Notes under the pieces: generated by a model
Told to the model about the DNA's origin: nothing
The model's database searches: none
Seen by the model: only the letters and a program-made list of their open reading frames with translations
Shown here: one piece after another, positions 43,146 through 56,011 of the stretch
Layout: each line of letters begins with the position of its first letter
How positions within the stretch are numbered: position 1 is the first letter of the stretch
Translations under genes and position numbers: made by a program
NCBI GenBank assembly: GCA_037833965.1
Contig: AP031354.1
Location: 30,978,001 to 31,042,000 of the forward strand
Source of the DNA: Marchantia polymorpha subsp. ruderalis
Lineage: Eukaryota > Streptophyta > Marchantiopsida > Marchantiales > Marchantiaceae
Length of the DNA: 64,000 nucleotides
Direction of reading: 5' to 3'

Positions 43146-43996
43146 ACTCTGACTCGGAAGTATGATCTGAACCGTTGATCTCTGAACCAATGTTAGGATT
43201 TCTTTCTGAATTATTAGTAATCCTGGATAGAAAAAGTTCACTTTAGAATTTGGCAATCAGATCAGAAATTTTTATTTGTGATGTTTTAATTCTTTTTTCT
43301 TAGAAACTGATATTCCTGCAATAAACTTGCATGAAAATCTCTTTGAATAAACTTCGTTATGGAATTCTGCGAGAATGGAGCCCAAGATAATTTGAAGTTA
43401 TAAAATTTGAACCTAGAAAAACAATTGAGAGCGACACGTGTTCAGTATTCTCTCATTAATGGCACGGGTATTGTAATCTCAGGTCTTACGCGTATAAATA
43501 CTGCAGCTGCACCTTCCCTCTCGTCCCTTCGGGGACATCTGAGTCACTGAGGGAAGACATGGACTTGAGTGACGACTGGCGAAAGACATCTTTCCTCGAT
43601 GCTGATCCTTCGGGGATCTCCCGGACGGCCTCCATAAACGATTACGGATAGAAACAGTAACATTTAGAAATTATAAATCAGGTTAGAAATTATTGTTTAT
43701 TTTTTCTTATTTTCTATTTGGAAAATGATATTCATGCAATAAATCTGCATCTTTTTTAATAGACTTGGCTATACAAATTCTGCAAGAATTGAGCCCAAGA
43801 TAATCTGGAGTTAAAAACATTTGAAACTAGAAAAACATTTGAGAGCGCCACGTGTTCCGTATTCTCGCATTAAAGGCATGAGTGTTGTAATCTCAGGTCT
43901 TACGCGTATAAATACTGCAGCTGCACCTCCCCTCTCGTCTCTTCGGGGACATCCGATCAGCGGCCGTTGGTAGCCGCTGATCGGCCGGGCGCAAGG
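43146..43996 (+). promoter_or_regulatory. Twin G-box/TATA promoter block (U4)
   Basis: Element 1 43435-43500 with ORF 43559-43651; element 2 43849-43914; hairpin 43953-43984. Confidence 0.5.
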
Positions 43997-44797
43997 GGAA
44001 GGTGAGTGGCGCGTCCCCTTGCGCCCTTGGCAGGAACTTGCAAATCGGCACAAAAATGAAAGCAGGAATTGAAGAAGAGAGGATGAGGGGAAGGCGAGCA
44101 GCAGCAGCAGGGCCAGAGAAAGGGGGAGAGAGAGAGAGAGGGCGGAGACAGAGAGAACAAGCGAGAGCGAGAGCGCGCAGTGGAGAACGGCTTTGGGGCT
44201 TTAGGTTTAGGGTAGCAGGAGCACAGCAGCGGCAGCAGCAGGAGGCATACCAGCCCTGACGTGATCGAATCATGGCGCATTTTGTTATCTTTTCCTATGA
44301 TAATCACTCGCATGAGAGATGAAGGAATAAGAAATGAAATAAAAAAATAAAACCAATGAATCAAATGGATAAAAAAAAACTTGAATAAAAAGACAAAACT
44401 AAAGACTCTGAAGAATGATCTGAACAGTTGATCTTTGAGCCAATGTGGAGATTATTTTTTTTAATTATAAATGATCATGGATAGATAAATATGACTCTGA
44501 AGTATGATCTGAACCGTTGATCTTTGTATCAATGTTGGGATTTCTCTTCGATTCTAAATAATCATGGATAGAAACAGAAACATTTAGAATTAAGCAATCA
44601 GGTTAGAAATTATTATTTATTATGCACTTTTTTTTTCTATTTTAAAAATGGTACTCATGCAGTAAATTTGCATCTTTTTGAATAGACGTGGCTATAGAAT
44701 CCTGCAAGAATTGAGCCCAAGATAATCTGGAGTTATACACATTTGATAACTCGATTCTTGACTGACCGTCAGTCGAGATCATATCCTTCCTCAGTGA
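43997..44797 (-). repeat. Diverged SIN3-leader copy, 5S stub and AT spacer (U4)
   Basis: 5S stub 44245-44272. Confidence 0.6.
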
Positions 44798-45312
44798 CTC
44801 TAATCGATAGAAGTGTGGCCTTAGGTATTTATTTTAATATGTTAACTTAGTTATTTCTTCATGGATTCAGTTTCTATGTCTTTCTTTCTTTATATCTTCT
44901 GTAATCATTTCTTCACGATTTCGATTAATTTTTATTATTTTTTATGTCACTGTTTCTCTACATTTTCGTAATTTTATTTATTTTAATGCAATCATTTCTT
45001 TAAATTTGACTGATTGAATAATTTCTGAAATTTTCTCTTTAGATTTTACTTTTTTATTTTTCATGGAATTGTTTTTTAATGTGCTTGTTTCTTTCTGAAT
45101 ATGTGATTATATATTTATTATTTTCTTAATTATCTCATGATAATTAAGAAAATAAGATAACAAAACCCCCCGGGTGCCTTTCATCGACGTGATGTCCATC
45201 ACGTCCGGACTGGTGTAACCCAGATCCGATAAGACCGCTGCGGTTAAGCGCCCTTGGCACGGAAGAGGTCTGGGATGGGTGACCTCCACTCCGTGGAACT
45301 TCCGCAGATCAT
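44798..45312 (+). repeat. 5S-like module 5 (U4)
   Basis: Core 45219-45312, 12-T run downstream. Confidence 0.75.
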
Positions 45313-45400
45313 AAACATAAAAAAGTTCCTAAACTCCTTTTCGTTTTTTTTTTTTTAATTTTTTTAATTTTTTTAAAATTCTATAAGAGGGATCGATTCT

Positions 45401-45504
45401 ATGAATGCGACCATGGCCCCTCGTACATACGAGGTACGATGTCAGCAGTACGAGGTACGGAGGATATGCGACCGTGGCCCCTCGGACCCTCGTACATACG
45501 AGGT
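45401..45504. repeat. 69-bp array 4 (U4), shortened
   Basis: An 8-bp deletion (cggaccct) follows 'ggcccct' in the first repeat, between the two cct motifs. This shifts the minus-strand read-through frame from the SIN3 exon relative to the other units. Confidence 0.9.
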
Positions 45505-46090
45505 AAAATTCAAATTCAATATTCAAAATCTCCAGAAACGCCTTGTACACGTGCTCGTCCGCTGAAAATCGTGTCTTGACTTTGTTGAAAAAGTTGATGG
45601 TCTGATCAGAGGCCGAAGAACCTTCCTCCCTTGAACGCTTCATCCTCCTTCGCCCTTCAGAAACACAGCTCACTTCTATGAACACAGCTGGAACTCAGCA
45701 CGAAATTGAAACAAGATTTTTTGAAACGATTCGATTGAGGAGGGAGAGCGTCTTACCTCCCCTTGCGCCCGCACAGGATCGAGGCGAGCGTCAGGAGGAC
45801 AGGTGGCGCGTCCCTTCGCGCTATGGACCAGATGACACTACCCAAGACTCTCAAAGGCAGCAGGAACTTGGACAGCACAAAATTGAATGCAGGAACTTGG
45901 ATTTTAGCAAATTGGAAGGTGAACGCGTCTTACCTTCCCCTCGCGCCCGCCGTGCCAAGAAAAACCGCTATGCTGTTGCGCTTCTGGCTGGTTGACGAGC
46001 GGAAACACGAAAGGCTGGAACGAGACGAGAGGAGGAGCGAGTGCGAGACGAGCGAGAGCGCGCAGTGCCGAGCGGTTTAGGGTTTAGGTA
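45505..46090 (-). pseudogene. SIN3-like promoter, leader and first exon (U4, copy b)
   Basis: Coding part 45524-45643 with SADEHVYK; telo-box at 46076. Confidence 0.65.
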
Positions 46091-46095
46091 TAGGG

Positions 46096-47478
46096 TCACT
46101 CAGAAAAGACATGAATTCCACCCCTAAAACCCCCAGGGAGAGCGGGAGGCAGGGAGGGAAGACCTGAGCCAGGCGTGCAAGCCTCCGCTCGCCCAGACCC
46201 AGGGGTCAGAGGACTAATTTCAATAAACTCCAATCCATTGCCATCAGGATCGCAACAGAATATTGAGGGCACCATGCAGTGCTGGTACGGTATCCCTTCA
46301 AAAGAGAAATGAGGGTGTACGTTATAGCAAAGCTTGTAGTCTGAACCACATCAAATCGTGTTTATATACAACTGCAAACACATTAGAAAATTCAAGGTCA
46401 GCCTAAAATCCCAGTTTGCAACTACTATATGCTCACCTGCTTTCTCAAGTGTTTGTCGAAGACCTTCAACATTCTTGCAGTTAAAGCATGCATGTCTGTC
46501 GAAACCACCATGCCCAGGCCGACCGTGAACTGGATCAGGGTTGGGAACCTCCATGATATGAATACCCTCAGCTCCCAAAAGTAACCAAGCTCCTCTATAC
46601 GGAAGCTCTGGTCTATCTGGACTAGTCATCAAACCTATTGGAATGAATAAAAGATGGTTAGCTATTTGATGAAAGCGGTTCGTTACTCACAGATTGCTGG
46701 AATGCATCCTTCGCTGTATTTCATTTCCTCCTATGTCTAAGACTGACATAACTGTCAAATTAAACGGTACACATACCCAAAAGTCCACAGTAAAAATCCA
46801 GCGATTTCTCCAGGTTCTCGCAACGAAAGGCGACATGATTCAGCCCTTTGAACTGGACTGCAATACCCAAACGCACGTAGAATCACTTCGCAGCCATCCA
46901 TGCACTAGTTGATTGAATAAGAAGAATGACATTGTTTCATGAATAGTATTCATATTGATGAATCAAATATATCTGCAAGTTTTTCCATCGATCGAGTTTG
47001 GCACCAATTTCTTTCCCTTGATAATATGGAACAAATGAATGAAAACAGACATGATTGTATGTGACTACAATAAAATTTACTTACAATTGGTCGATTGTGA
47101 CAATCTACGAATGAAAATTTGCTGAAAATTTATCTATAAATGCTGAAAATGATGACAAACTTCACAGGTGTGGAATAGAAACGTACATGAAGGAGAAACC
47201 GTGAGAGATTTCGAGTGAACATCTGCAGGCTCTTTTGAAGATTTTGTATCTTTGAAGGTTGGAGGTGCTTCCTCTTCAGTATTTTCCATCGGCAAATTCA
47301 TGAAGTCTACACTGTTGTCGCGTTGAAATTTCTCCTCGGGTAGAGACACACCATGAACTGCCCCACGGGAGCCCAGGTCATGCTCAGTGGACACAGATCC
47401 TTCTTCCGCTCTTCCTTCGTCCTTCAACATGTCCAATTCTTCAAGTTGATGGTTCTCCGCTGCTATGGCAGTTTTCAT
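46096..47478 (-). CDS. Glyoxalase I-like gene, five exons, U5
   Basis: Exons A 47187-47478, B 46777-46857, C 46691-46730, D 46437-46621, E 46096-46295. One intronic substitution (ggtcgattg near 47092); coding parts intact. Confidence 0.75.
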
Positions 47479-48176
47479 GAGTTTTTATGTGCCAGTGGAA
47501 TGAGGTATGAGGTAGCTGATCCCTGCCCCTGCCCCTGGGTCTGGGCGAACGCAGGCTTCCAGGCCTTCCTCACTTCCTCCCTTCTTCCCTGCCTCCCGCT
47601 TGCACGCCTGCTCAGGTCTTCCCTCCCTCCCTCCCTCCCGAGCCCCCTCCTGGCATTTCGCCCCTCTTCCTTACGACCGAAATCGAAACACGCCCACTCC
47701 GCCTCTCGCTTTTCTCTCCTGCGCCCCTCCTCCCTGCTCCCGGATCGGACCCTCCTCACAAACGACAGCAAAGAGACAGTGGCAGACGGCGCTTGTAACT
47801 CAGGTGACTACTGGAACAGAATGGACGACTGGACCCTGATGCGGCTGAACTGCACCTCACCCCATATATATAGGTCGTCTGTGCTACGTCCTCCGAATGA
47901 GGTAGCTGATCCCTGCCCTGCCCCTGGGTCTGGGCGAGCGCAGGCTTCCAGGCCTTTACTCACTTCCTCCCTTCTTCCCTGCCTCACGCTTGCATGTCTT
48001 CCTTCCCTAACTCCCGCTCCCCCCCCCCCCCTCCTCGTCACTAAAGGCTCAACACTTTTGGGGGAACGCGAGGGAGCTGATCCCTGCCCCTGCCCCCCGC
48101 TGCCTCCCGCGCATCGCTCACTTCCTGCCTCCCGCTTGCATGCCTGGCTCAGGTCTTCCCTCCCTGCCTCCCGCTC
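46140..48176. mobile_element. Inverted-repeat-bounded glyoxalase block (U5)
   Basis: Arms from 46140 and to 48176. One CCCT fewer than U2-U4 near 47630 and a longer poly-C near 48020. Confidence 0.5.
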
Positions 48177-48943
48177 AATGATGTGAAAATAATAATGTGA
48201 AAACAAACAGAACACAATTCATTTCATTTAAGTTCATTGACGATGTCTTCATTCAGTGGCCAGTCACGGTCCCTCGATTCTTGACTGACTGGTGACTAAC
48301 CCCACGGTTTATTCCGTCCGTCGTCAATCACAGTCCCTCGATTCTTGACTGACTGTGAGTCGTCAGTCCAGTTCATATCCTTCGTCACGATATGAACTCC
48401 ACTTGACGACTGACTGCAGACCGTCCCCCGGACGTTTCAAGATTCCTGCCGGGCGCAAGGAGGCATCATTCGGACGCCTCTAGATTCCTGTCGGGCGCGA
48501 GGAGACGCTCGTTTCACGGTGTCTGGAACCCAGCCGGGCACAAGGGGAATTTACCGGACTCGTCCAGATTCCTGTGGGGCGCGAGGGGGCATCCCTCGGA
48601 CGCCTCTAGACACCTGTCGGGCGCGAGGGAACGCGCGTTTCACGGTGTCTCCACCCTCACTGACTGCAGACCGTCCCCGGGACGTTTCAAGATTCCTGCC
48701 GGGCGCAAAGGGGCATCCCTCGGACGCGTCTATAAGCAATCAGGTTAGAAATTATTATTTATTATGCACTTTTTTTCTATTTTAAAAATGATACTCAAGC
48801 AAAAAATTTGCATCTTTTTGAATAGACTTGGCTATAGAATCCTGCAAGAATTGAGCCCAAGATAATCTGGAGTTATACACATTTGATAACTCGATTCTTG
48901 ACTGACCGTCAGTCGTTAGTCGAGTTCATATCCTTCCTCAGTG
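48177..48943. repeat. TCAGTC tract, 42-bp minisatellite and repeat R (U5)
   Basis: Nested palindrome 48358-48411; repeat R 48738-48894. Confidence 0.85.
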
Positions 48944-49446
48944 ACTCTAATCGATAGAAGTGTGGCCTTGGGTATTTATTTTCAATATGTTAACTTAGTT
49001 ATTCCTTCATGGATTCAGTTTCTATGTCTTTCTTTCTTAATATCTTCTGTTATCATTTCTTCACGATTTCGATTAATTTTTATTATTTTTTCATGTCTCT
49101 GTTTCTCTACATTTTCGTATTTATATTTATTTTAATGCAATCATTTCTTTACATTTGACTGATTGAATATTTTCTGAAATTTTCTCTTTAGATTTTGCTT
49201 TTTTATTTTTCATGGAATTGTTTTTTAATGTGCATGTTTCTTTCGGAAAATGTGATTATATATTTATTATTTTCTGAATTATCTCATGATAATTAAGAAA
49301 ATAAGATAACAAAACCCCCCGGGAGCCTTTCATCGACGTGATGTCCATCACGTCCGGACTCTGATAAGACCGCTGCGGTCAAGCGCCCTTGGCACGGAAG
49401 AGGTCTGGGATGGGTGACCTGCACTCCGTGGAACTTCCGCAGATCA
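48944..49446 (+). repeat. 5S-like module 1 (U5)
   Basis: Core 49361-49446, shortened subtype. Confidence 0.75.
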
Positions 49447-49527
49447 TAAACATGAAAAAGTTCCTAAACTCCTCTTCGTTTTTTTTTTTCTTTAATTTTT
49501 TTTTATTTTTTAAGAGGGGTCGATTCT

Positions 49528-49772
49528 ATGAATGCGACCATGGCCCCTCGGACCCTCGTACATACGAGGAACGATGTCAACAGTACGAGGTACGGGGGAT
49601 ATGCGATCGTGGCCCCTCGGACCCTCGTACATACGAGGTACGAGGTCAGCAGTACGAGGTACGGAGGATATGCGACCGTGGCCCCTCGGACCCTCGTCCA
49701 TACGAGGAACGATGTCAGCAGTACGAGGTACGGAGGATATGCGGACCTGGGCCCCTCGGACTATACGAGGTA
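49528..49772. repeat. 69-bp array 1 (U5), 3 repeats plus a part
   Basis: As in U2. Confidence 0.95.
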
Positions 49773-50324
49773 AAAATCTGGCGCTGCCCCTGGCGCATTC
49801 CTGGGAGTTCGGCAGTCCCTTTGTTCGGAAGTGAGGGAGGAAAGGAGGAAAGGAGGAAACAAATTGAACCCGGCCGGGCGAAATGGAAATCTCCCGGACG
49901 CGCCCGGGTTCCTGGGGGGCGCCAGGGGACGCGCGTCTCGCGGTGTCTTGAACCCGGGCGGGCGCAATGGGGGTCTCTCGGATGCGTGTAGAATCTTGTC
50001 GGGCGCAAGGGGGATCTCCCGGACGCGTCTCGATTTCCTTTCGCCAAGGACTGGTCTATCAGAAGTGTGCCAGGGCCCAAGGCCCAAGAAAGTACCTGTA
50101 CCAGGGCACCCTCTTCTTGCTGGTTTTGGGGCGCAAGGCCGTCCACTAACTGCCTTGCTGGAGAACTCTATCTATTTCAGAATAGTTCAACGCTTTGGTT
50201 CATGCCTCAGAGTAAGAGCCTTGGTTATGTTATGACCAGAGCTTCAACTCCAATGATTGCATACCCTTGAATCGGCCTTGGAAGAGTTGGCTTATGCCGA
50301 GCACACAGCCCTACTGTGCGTAGT
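49773..50324. repeat. GC-rich segment 1 with unidentified tail (U5)
   Basis: Carries the 'aaag' variant near 50087. Confidence 0.8.
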
Positions 50325-50800
50325 CTCTAATCGATGGAAGTGTGGCCTTGGGTATTTATTTTCAATATGTTAACTTAGTTATTTCCTCATGGATTCAGTT
50401 TCTATGTCTTTCTTTCTTTATATCTTCTGTAATCCTTTCTTCACAATTTCAATTTTCTTTTATTTTTGTATTTTTTGGTCACTGTTTCTCTACATTTTCG
50501 TAATTATATTTATTTTGAGGCAATCATTTCTTTAAATTTTACTGATTGAATATTTTCTGAAATTTTCTCTTTAGATTTTACTTTTTTAATTTTATTTTTC
50601 ATGGAATTATGTTTTTTAGTAATGCTTGTTTCTTTCTGAATATGTGATGATTTATTTATTATTTTCTGAATTATCTCATGATAATAAAGAAAATAAGATA
50701 ACAAAACCCAGATCCGATAAGACTGCTGCGGTGAAGCGCCCTTGGCACTTAAGAGGTCTGGGATGGGTGACCTCCACTCCGTGGAACTTCCGCATATCAT
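50325..50800 (+). repeat. 5S-like module 2 (U5)
   Basis: Core 50707-50800, with the ccgcatatcat change shared with U4. Confidence 0.75.
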
Positions 50801-50889
50801 AAACATAAAAAAGTTCCTAAACTCCTTTTCGTTTTTTTTTTTTTTAATTTTTTTAATTTTTTTAAAATTTTATAAGAGGGGTCGATTCT

Positions 50890-51070
50890 ATGAATGCGAC
50901 CGTGGCCCCTCGGACCCTCGTACATACGAGGTACGATGTCAACAGTATGAGGTACGGAGGATGTGCGACCGTGGCCCCTTGGACCCTCGTACATACGAGG
51001 TACGATGTCAGCAGTACGAGGTACGGAGGATATGCGACCGTGGCCCCTCGGACCCTCGTACATACGAGGT
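50890..51070. repeat. 69-bp array 2 (U5), 2.6 repeats
   Basis: As in U3. Confidence 0.95.
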
Positions 51071-51262
51071 AAAATTCAAATTCAATATTCAAAATCTTCA
51101 GAAATGCCTTGTACACGTGCTCCTCCGCTGAAAATCGTGTCTTGACTTTGTTGATAAAGTTGATGGTCTGATCAGAGGCCGAAGAACCTTCCTCCCTTGA
51201 ACGCTTCATCCTCCTTCGCCCTTCAGAAACACAGCTCACTTCTATGAACACAGCTGGAACTC
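51071..51262 (-). pseudogene. SIN3-like first exon fragment (U5, copy a)
   Basis: Coding part 51090-51209. Confidence 0.65.
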
Positions 51263-51470
51263 AGATGATTTATTTATTATTTTCTGAATATTCTCATGAT
51301 AATTAAGAAAATATGATAACAAAACCCCCTGGGACCCTTTCGTCGACGTGATGTCCATCACGTCCGGACTGGTGTAACCCAGATCCGATAAGACCGCTGC
51401 GGTGAAGCGCCCTTGGCACGGAAGAGGTCTGGGATGGGTGACCTCCACTCCGTGGAACTTCCGCAGATCA
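51263..51470 (+). repeat. 5S-like module 3, leader truncated (U5)
   Basis: Core 51378-51470. Confidence 0.75.
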
Positions 51471-51550
51471 TAAACATGAAAAAGTTCCTAAACTCCTTTT
51501 TGTTCTAATTTTTAATTTTTGGTTTGATTTTTAATTAGGAGGGTCAATTC

Positions 51551-52070
51551 TATGAACGCGACCGTGGCCCCTCGGACCCTCGAACATACGAGGTACGAGG
51601 TCAGCAGTACGAGGTACGGAGGATATGCGACCGTGGCCCCTCGGACCCTCGTCCATACGAGGAACGATGTCAGCAGTACGAGGTACGGAGGATATGCGAC
51701 CGTGGCCCCTCGGACCCTCGTACATACGAGGTACGAGGTCAGCAGTACGAGGTACGGAGGATATGCGACCGTGGCCCCTCGGACCCTCGTACATACGAGG
51801 TACGAGGTCAGCAGTACGAGGTACGGAGGATATGCGACCGTGGCCCCTCGGACCCTCGTACATACGAGGTACGAGGTCAGCAGTACGAGGTACGGAGGAT
51901 ATGCGACCGTGGCCCCTCGGACCCTCGTACATACGAGGTACGAGGTCAGCAGTACGAGGTACGGAGGATATGCGACCGTGGCCCCTCGGACCCTCGTCCA
52001 TACGAGGAACGATGTCAGCAGTACGAGGTACGGAGGATATGCGGACCTTGGCCCCTCGGACTATACGAGG
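51551..52070. repeat. 69-bp array 3 (U5), 7 repeats plus a part
   Basis: Same homogeneous composition as U4. Confidence 0.95.
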
Positions 52071-52683
52071 TAAAAATCTGGCGCTGCCCCTGGCGCATTC
52101 CTGGGAGTTCGGCAGTCCCTTTGTTCGGAAGCGAGGGAGGAAAGGAGGAAAGGAGGAAACAAATGTACCCGAGTGTGCGCCTCGCCAAGTAGGAGCGTTG
52201 GGAGCGCGAGTCTCGCGGTGCATTGAACCCGGCCGGGCGAAATGGAAATCTCCCGGACGCGCCCGGGTTCCTGGGGGGCGCCAGGGGACGCGCGTCTCGC
52301 GGTGTCTTGAACCCGGGCGGGCGCGATGGGGGTCTCTCGGATGCGTGTAGAATCTTGTCGGGCGCAAGGGGGATCTCCCGGACGCGTCTCGATTTCCTTT
52401 CGCCAAGGACTGGTCTATCAGAAGTGTGCCAGGGCCCAAGGCCCAAGTTCGTACCTGTACCAGGGCACCCTCTTCTTGCTGGTTTTGGGGCGCAAGGCCG
52501 TCCACTACCTGCCTTGCTGGAGAACTCTTTATATTTCAGAATAGTTCAACGCTTTGGATCATGCCTCAGAGTAAGAGCCTTGGTTATGTTATGACCAGAG
52601 CTTCAACTCCAATGATTGCATACCCTTGAATCGGCCTTGGAAGAGTTGGCTTATGCCGAGCACACAGCCCTACTGTGCGTAGT
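52071..52683. repeat. GC-rich segment 2 with unidentified tail (U5)
   Basis: Has the 'ttcg' version, unlike segment 1 of the same unit. Confidence 0.8.
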
Positions 52684-53210
52684 CTCTAATCGATGGAAGT
52701 GTGGCCTTGGGTATTTATTTTCAATATGTTAACTTAGTTATTTCCTCATGGATTCAGTTTCTATGTCTTTCTTTCTTTATATCTTCTGTAATCCTTTCTT
52801 CACAATTTCAATTTTCTTTTATTTTTTTAATTTTTATGTCACTGTTTCTGTACATTTCGTAAATATATTTATTTTGAGGCAATCATTTCTTTACATTTTA
52901 CTGATTGAATATTCTCTGAAATTTTCTCTTTAATTTTTGCTCTTTTTGTTTAGTTTTCATGGAATTATTCTTTTTAGTAATGCTTGTTTCTTTCTGAATA
53001 TGTGATGATTTATTTATTATTTTCTGAATTATCTCATGATAATTAAGAAAATAAGATAACAAAACCCCCCGGGACCCTTCTGTCGACGTGATGTCCATCA
53101 CGTCCGGACTGGTGTAACCCAGATCCGATAAGACCGCTGCGGTGAAGCGCCCTTGGCACGGAAGAGGTCTGGGATGGGTAACATCCAGTCCGTGGAACTT
53201 CCGCAGATCA
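52684..53210 (+). repeat. 5S-like module 4 (U5)
   Basis: Core 53118-53210. The leader shows a patch (ctttcttcacaatttcaatt, about 52796) matching module 2 leaders instead of the U2-U4 module 4 leaders. Confidence 0.75.
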
Positions 53211-53498
53211 TAAACATGAAAAAGTGCCTAAAGTCCTTTTCGTTTTTTTTTTATAAAGTGAGAAGATTTTACAGCGAGCGAAAAAAGGGAGTTTGTTAGT
53301 CGCAGAGTTTGTCACATTTTTTAGATTCGATCTTTCGAGTAGGAGGAGGCGTGGAAAAAATATGTGTGAAACTGGAAAAAAGCCAGAACTCCCAACTGAT
53401 AAAACTATATGTAATCTCGTCAGATCTAATGTTGTCAAGGACGAAAACATTGATGTGAAAACAAACAGAACACAATTCATTTCATTTTAGCTCATTGA
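53211..53498 (+). other. Unidentified exon-like piece MCETG (U5)
   Basis: ATG 53362, stop at 53488-53490. Confidence 0.35.
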
Positions 53499-54847
53499 CG
53501 ATGTCTTCATTCAGTGGCCAGTCACGGTCCCTCGATTCTTGACTGACTGGCGACTGACCCCACGGTTTATTCCGTCAGTTGTCAAGATTCTTCACTGAGT
53601 GCTGACTGACCCCACGGTTTATTCCGTCCGTCGTCAATCACTGTCCCTCGATTCTTGACTGACTGTGAGTCGTCAGTCCAGTTCATATCCTTCGTCAGGA
53701 TATGGACTCCACTTGACGACTGACTGCAGACCGTCCCCCGGACGTTTCAAGATTCCTACCGGGCGCGAGGGGGCATCCCTCGGACGCCTCTAGATTCCTG
53801 TCGGGCGCGAGGAGACGCTCGTTTCACGGTGTCTGGAACCCGGCCGGGCGCAAGGGGGACTTATCGGACTCGTCCAGATTCCTGTGGGGCGCAGGGGGCA
53901 TCCCTCGGACGCCTCTAGATACCAGTCGGGCGCGAGGGAACGCGCGTTTCACGGAGTCTCCACCCTCGCTGACTCCAGACTGGCCCCCGGACGCCTCTAG
54001 ATTCCTGCCGGGCGCAAGGGGGATTTATCGGACTCGTCCAGATTCCTGTGGGGCGCAAGGGGGCATCCCTCGGACGCCTCTAGATACCTGTCGGGCGCGA
54101 GGGGACGCGCGTTTCACGGTGTCTGGGACCCGGCCGGGCGCAAGGGGGATTTATCGGACTCGTCCAGATTCCTGTGGGGCGCGAGGGGGCATCCCTCGGA
54201 CGCCTCTAGATACCTGTCGGGCGCGAGGGAACGCGCGTTTCACGGAGTCTCCACCCTCACTGACTCCAGACTGGCCCCCGGACGCCTCTAGATTCCTGCC
54301 GGGCGCGAGGGGGCATCCCTCGGACGCCTCTAGACACCTGTCGGGCGCGAGGGAACGCGCGTTCTCACGGTGTCGCCACCCTCACTGACTGCAGACAGTC
54401 CCCGGGACGTTTCAAGATTCCTGCCGGGCGCGAAGGGCAATCCCTCGGACGCTTCTAGATTCCTGTCGGCCTCGAGGAGACGCGCGTTTCACTCTGTCTG
54501 GAACCCGGCCGGGCGCAAGGGAGATATCTCGGACGCGTCTAGATTCCTGTGGGGCGCGAGGGGCCATCCCTCGGACGCATCTATATTCCTGTCGGGCGCG
54601 AGGGGACGCGCGTTTCACGGTGTCTGGGAACCGGCCGGGCGCAAGGAGGATTTCCCGGACTAGTCTAGATTCCTGTGGGGCGCGAGGGGGCATCCCTCGG
54701 ACGCGTCTATATTCCTGTCGGGCGCGAGGGGATCTCTCGGACGGCCTCTACATTCCTGTCGGGTGCGAAGGGGCATCCCTCGGACGCGTCTAGATTCTCC
54801 AAAAAATAAGGAAAAATGACTCTGACTCGGACTACCTTAGGAGCTTT
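53499..54847. repeat. TCAGTC tract and long 42-bp minisatellite (U5)
   Basis: Nested palindrome 53668-53721; minisatellite about 53734-54796. Confidence 0.85.
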
Positions 54848-55160
54848 ATGATTTGCGGAAGTTCCACGGAGTGTGGTCACCCATCCCAGACCTATTCCGT
54901 TCCAAGGGCGCTTAACCGCGGGGTTCTGATGGGATCTGGCATACCAGCCGTGATGCGATCGGAATCACGTCCATGAAAGAGTCCCCTGAGATTTTGTTAT
55001 CTTGTCCTGTGATAAATATTCGTTTGAGAGATAAAACAATCAAAAGTAAAATAAAAGCAAAAAATGAATAAAAGCAAAAAAATAAAAGTTAAAAAAACAA
55101 TGAGATAGATATATAAACGAATTCCATAAAAGATTTCCAAGGAGATAACAGATAAATACG
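54848..55160 (-). repeat. Best-preserved 5S-like copy, minus strand (U5)
   Basis: Core 54848-54967. Confidence 0.65.
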
Positions 55161-56011
55161 ACTCTGACTCGGAAGTATGATCAGAACCGTTGATCTCTGA
55201 ACCAATGTTAGGATTTCTTTCTGAATTATTAGTAATCCTGGATAGAAAAAGTTCACTTTAGAATTTGGCAATCAGATCAGAAATTTTTATTTGTGATGTT
55301 TTAATTCTTTTTTCTTAGAAACTGATATTCCTGCAATAAACTTGCATGAAAATCTCTTTGAATAAACTTCGTTATGGAATTCTGCGAGAATGGAGCCCAA
55401 GATAATTTGAAGTTATAAAATTTGAACCTAGAAAAACAATTGAGAGCGACACGTGTTCAGTATTCTCTCATTAATGGCACGGGTATTGTAATCTCAGGTC
55501 TTACGCGTATAAATACTGCAGCTGCACCTTCCCTCTCGTCCCTTCGGGGACATCTGAGTCACTGAGGGAAGACATGGACTTGAGTGACGACTGGCGAAAG
55601 ACATCTTTCCTCGATGCTGATCCTTCGGGGATCTCCCGGACGGCCTCCATAAACGATTACGGATAGAAACAGTAACATTTAGAAATTATAAATCAGGTTA
55701 GAAATTATTGTTTATTTTTTCTTATTTTCTATTTGGAAAATGATATTCATGCAATAAATCTGCATCTTTTTTAATAGACTTGGCTATACAAATTCTGCAA
55801 GAATTGAGCCCAAGATAATCTGGAGTTAAAAACATTTGAAACTAGAAAAACATTTGAGAGCGCCACGTGTTCCGTATTCTCGCATTAAAGGCATGAGTGT
55901 TGTAATCTCAGGTCTTACGCGTATAAATACTGCAGCTGCACCTCCCCTCTCGTCTCTTCGGGGACATCCGATCAGCGGCCGTTGGTAGCCGCTGATCGGC
56001 CGGGCGCAAGG
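55161..56011 (+). promoter_or_regulatory. Twin G-box/TATA promoter block (U5)
   Basis: Element 1 55450-55515 with ORF 55574-55666; element 2 55864-55929; hairpin 55968-55999. Confidence 0.5.

Larger units (their letters stand above)
34193..46209. repeat. Macrosatellite unit U4
   Basis: Complete unit of 12017 bp. It carries an 'aaag' for 'ttcg' variant in both GC segments (near 38072 and 40432) and an 8-bp deletion in the last 69-bp array (near 45420). Confidence 0.95.

Noticed and set aside
47353-48186. 277-codon open frame on the plus strand
   Set aside because: It is antisense to glyoxalase exon A and then runs through the CT-rich triplicated repeat. It opens or closes between units with CCCT slippage.
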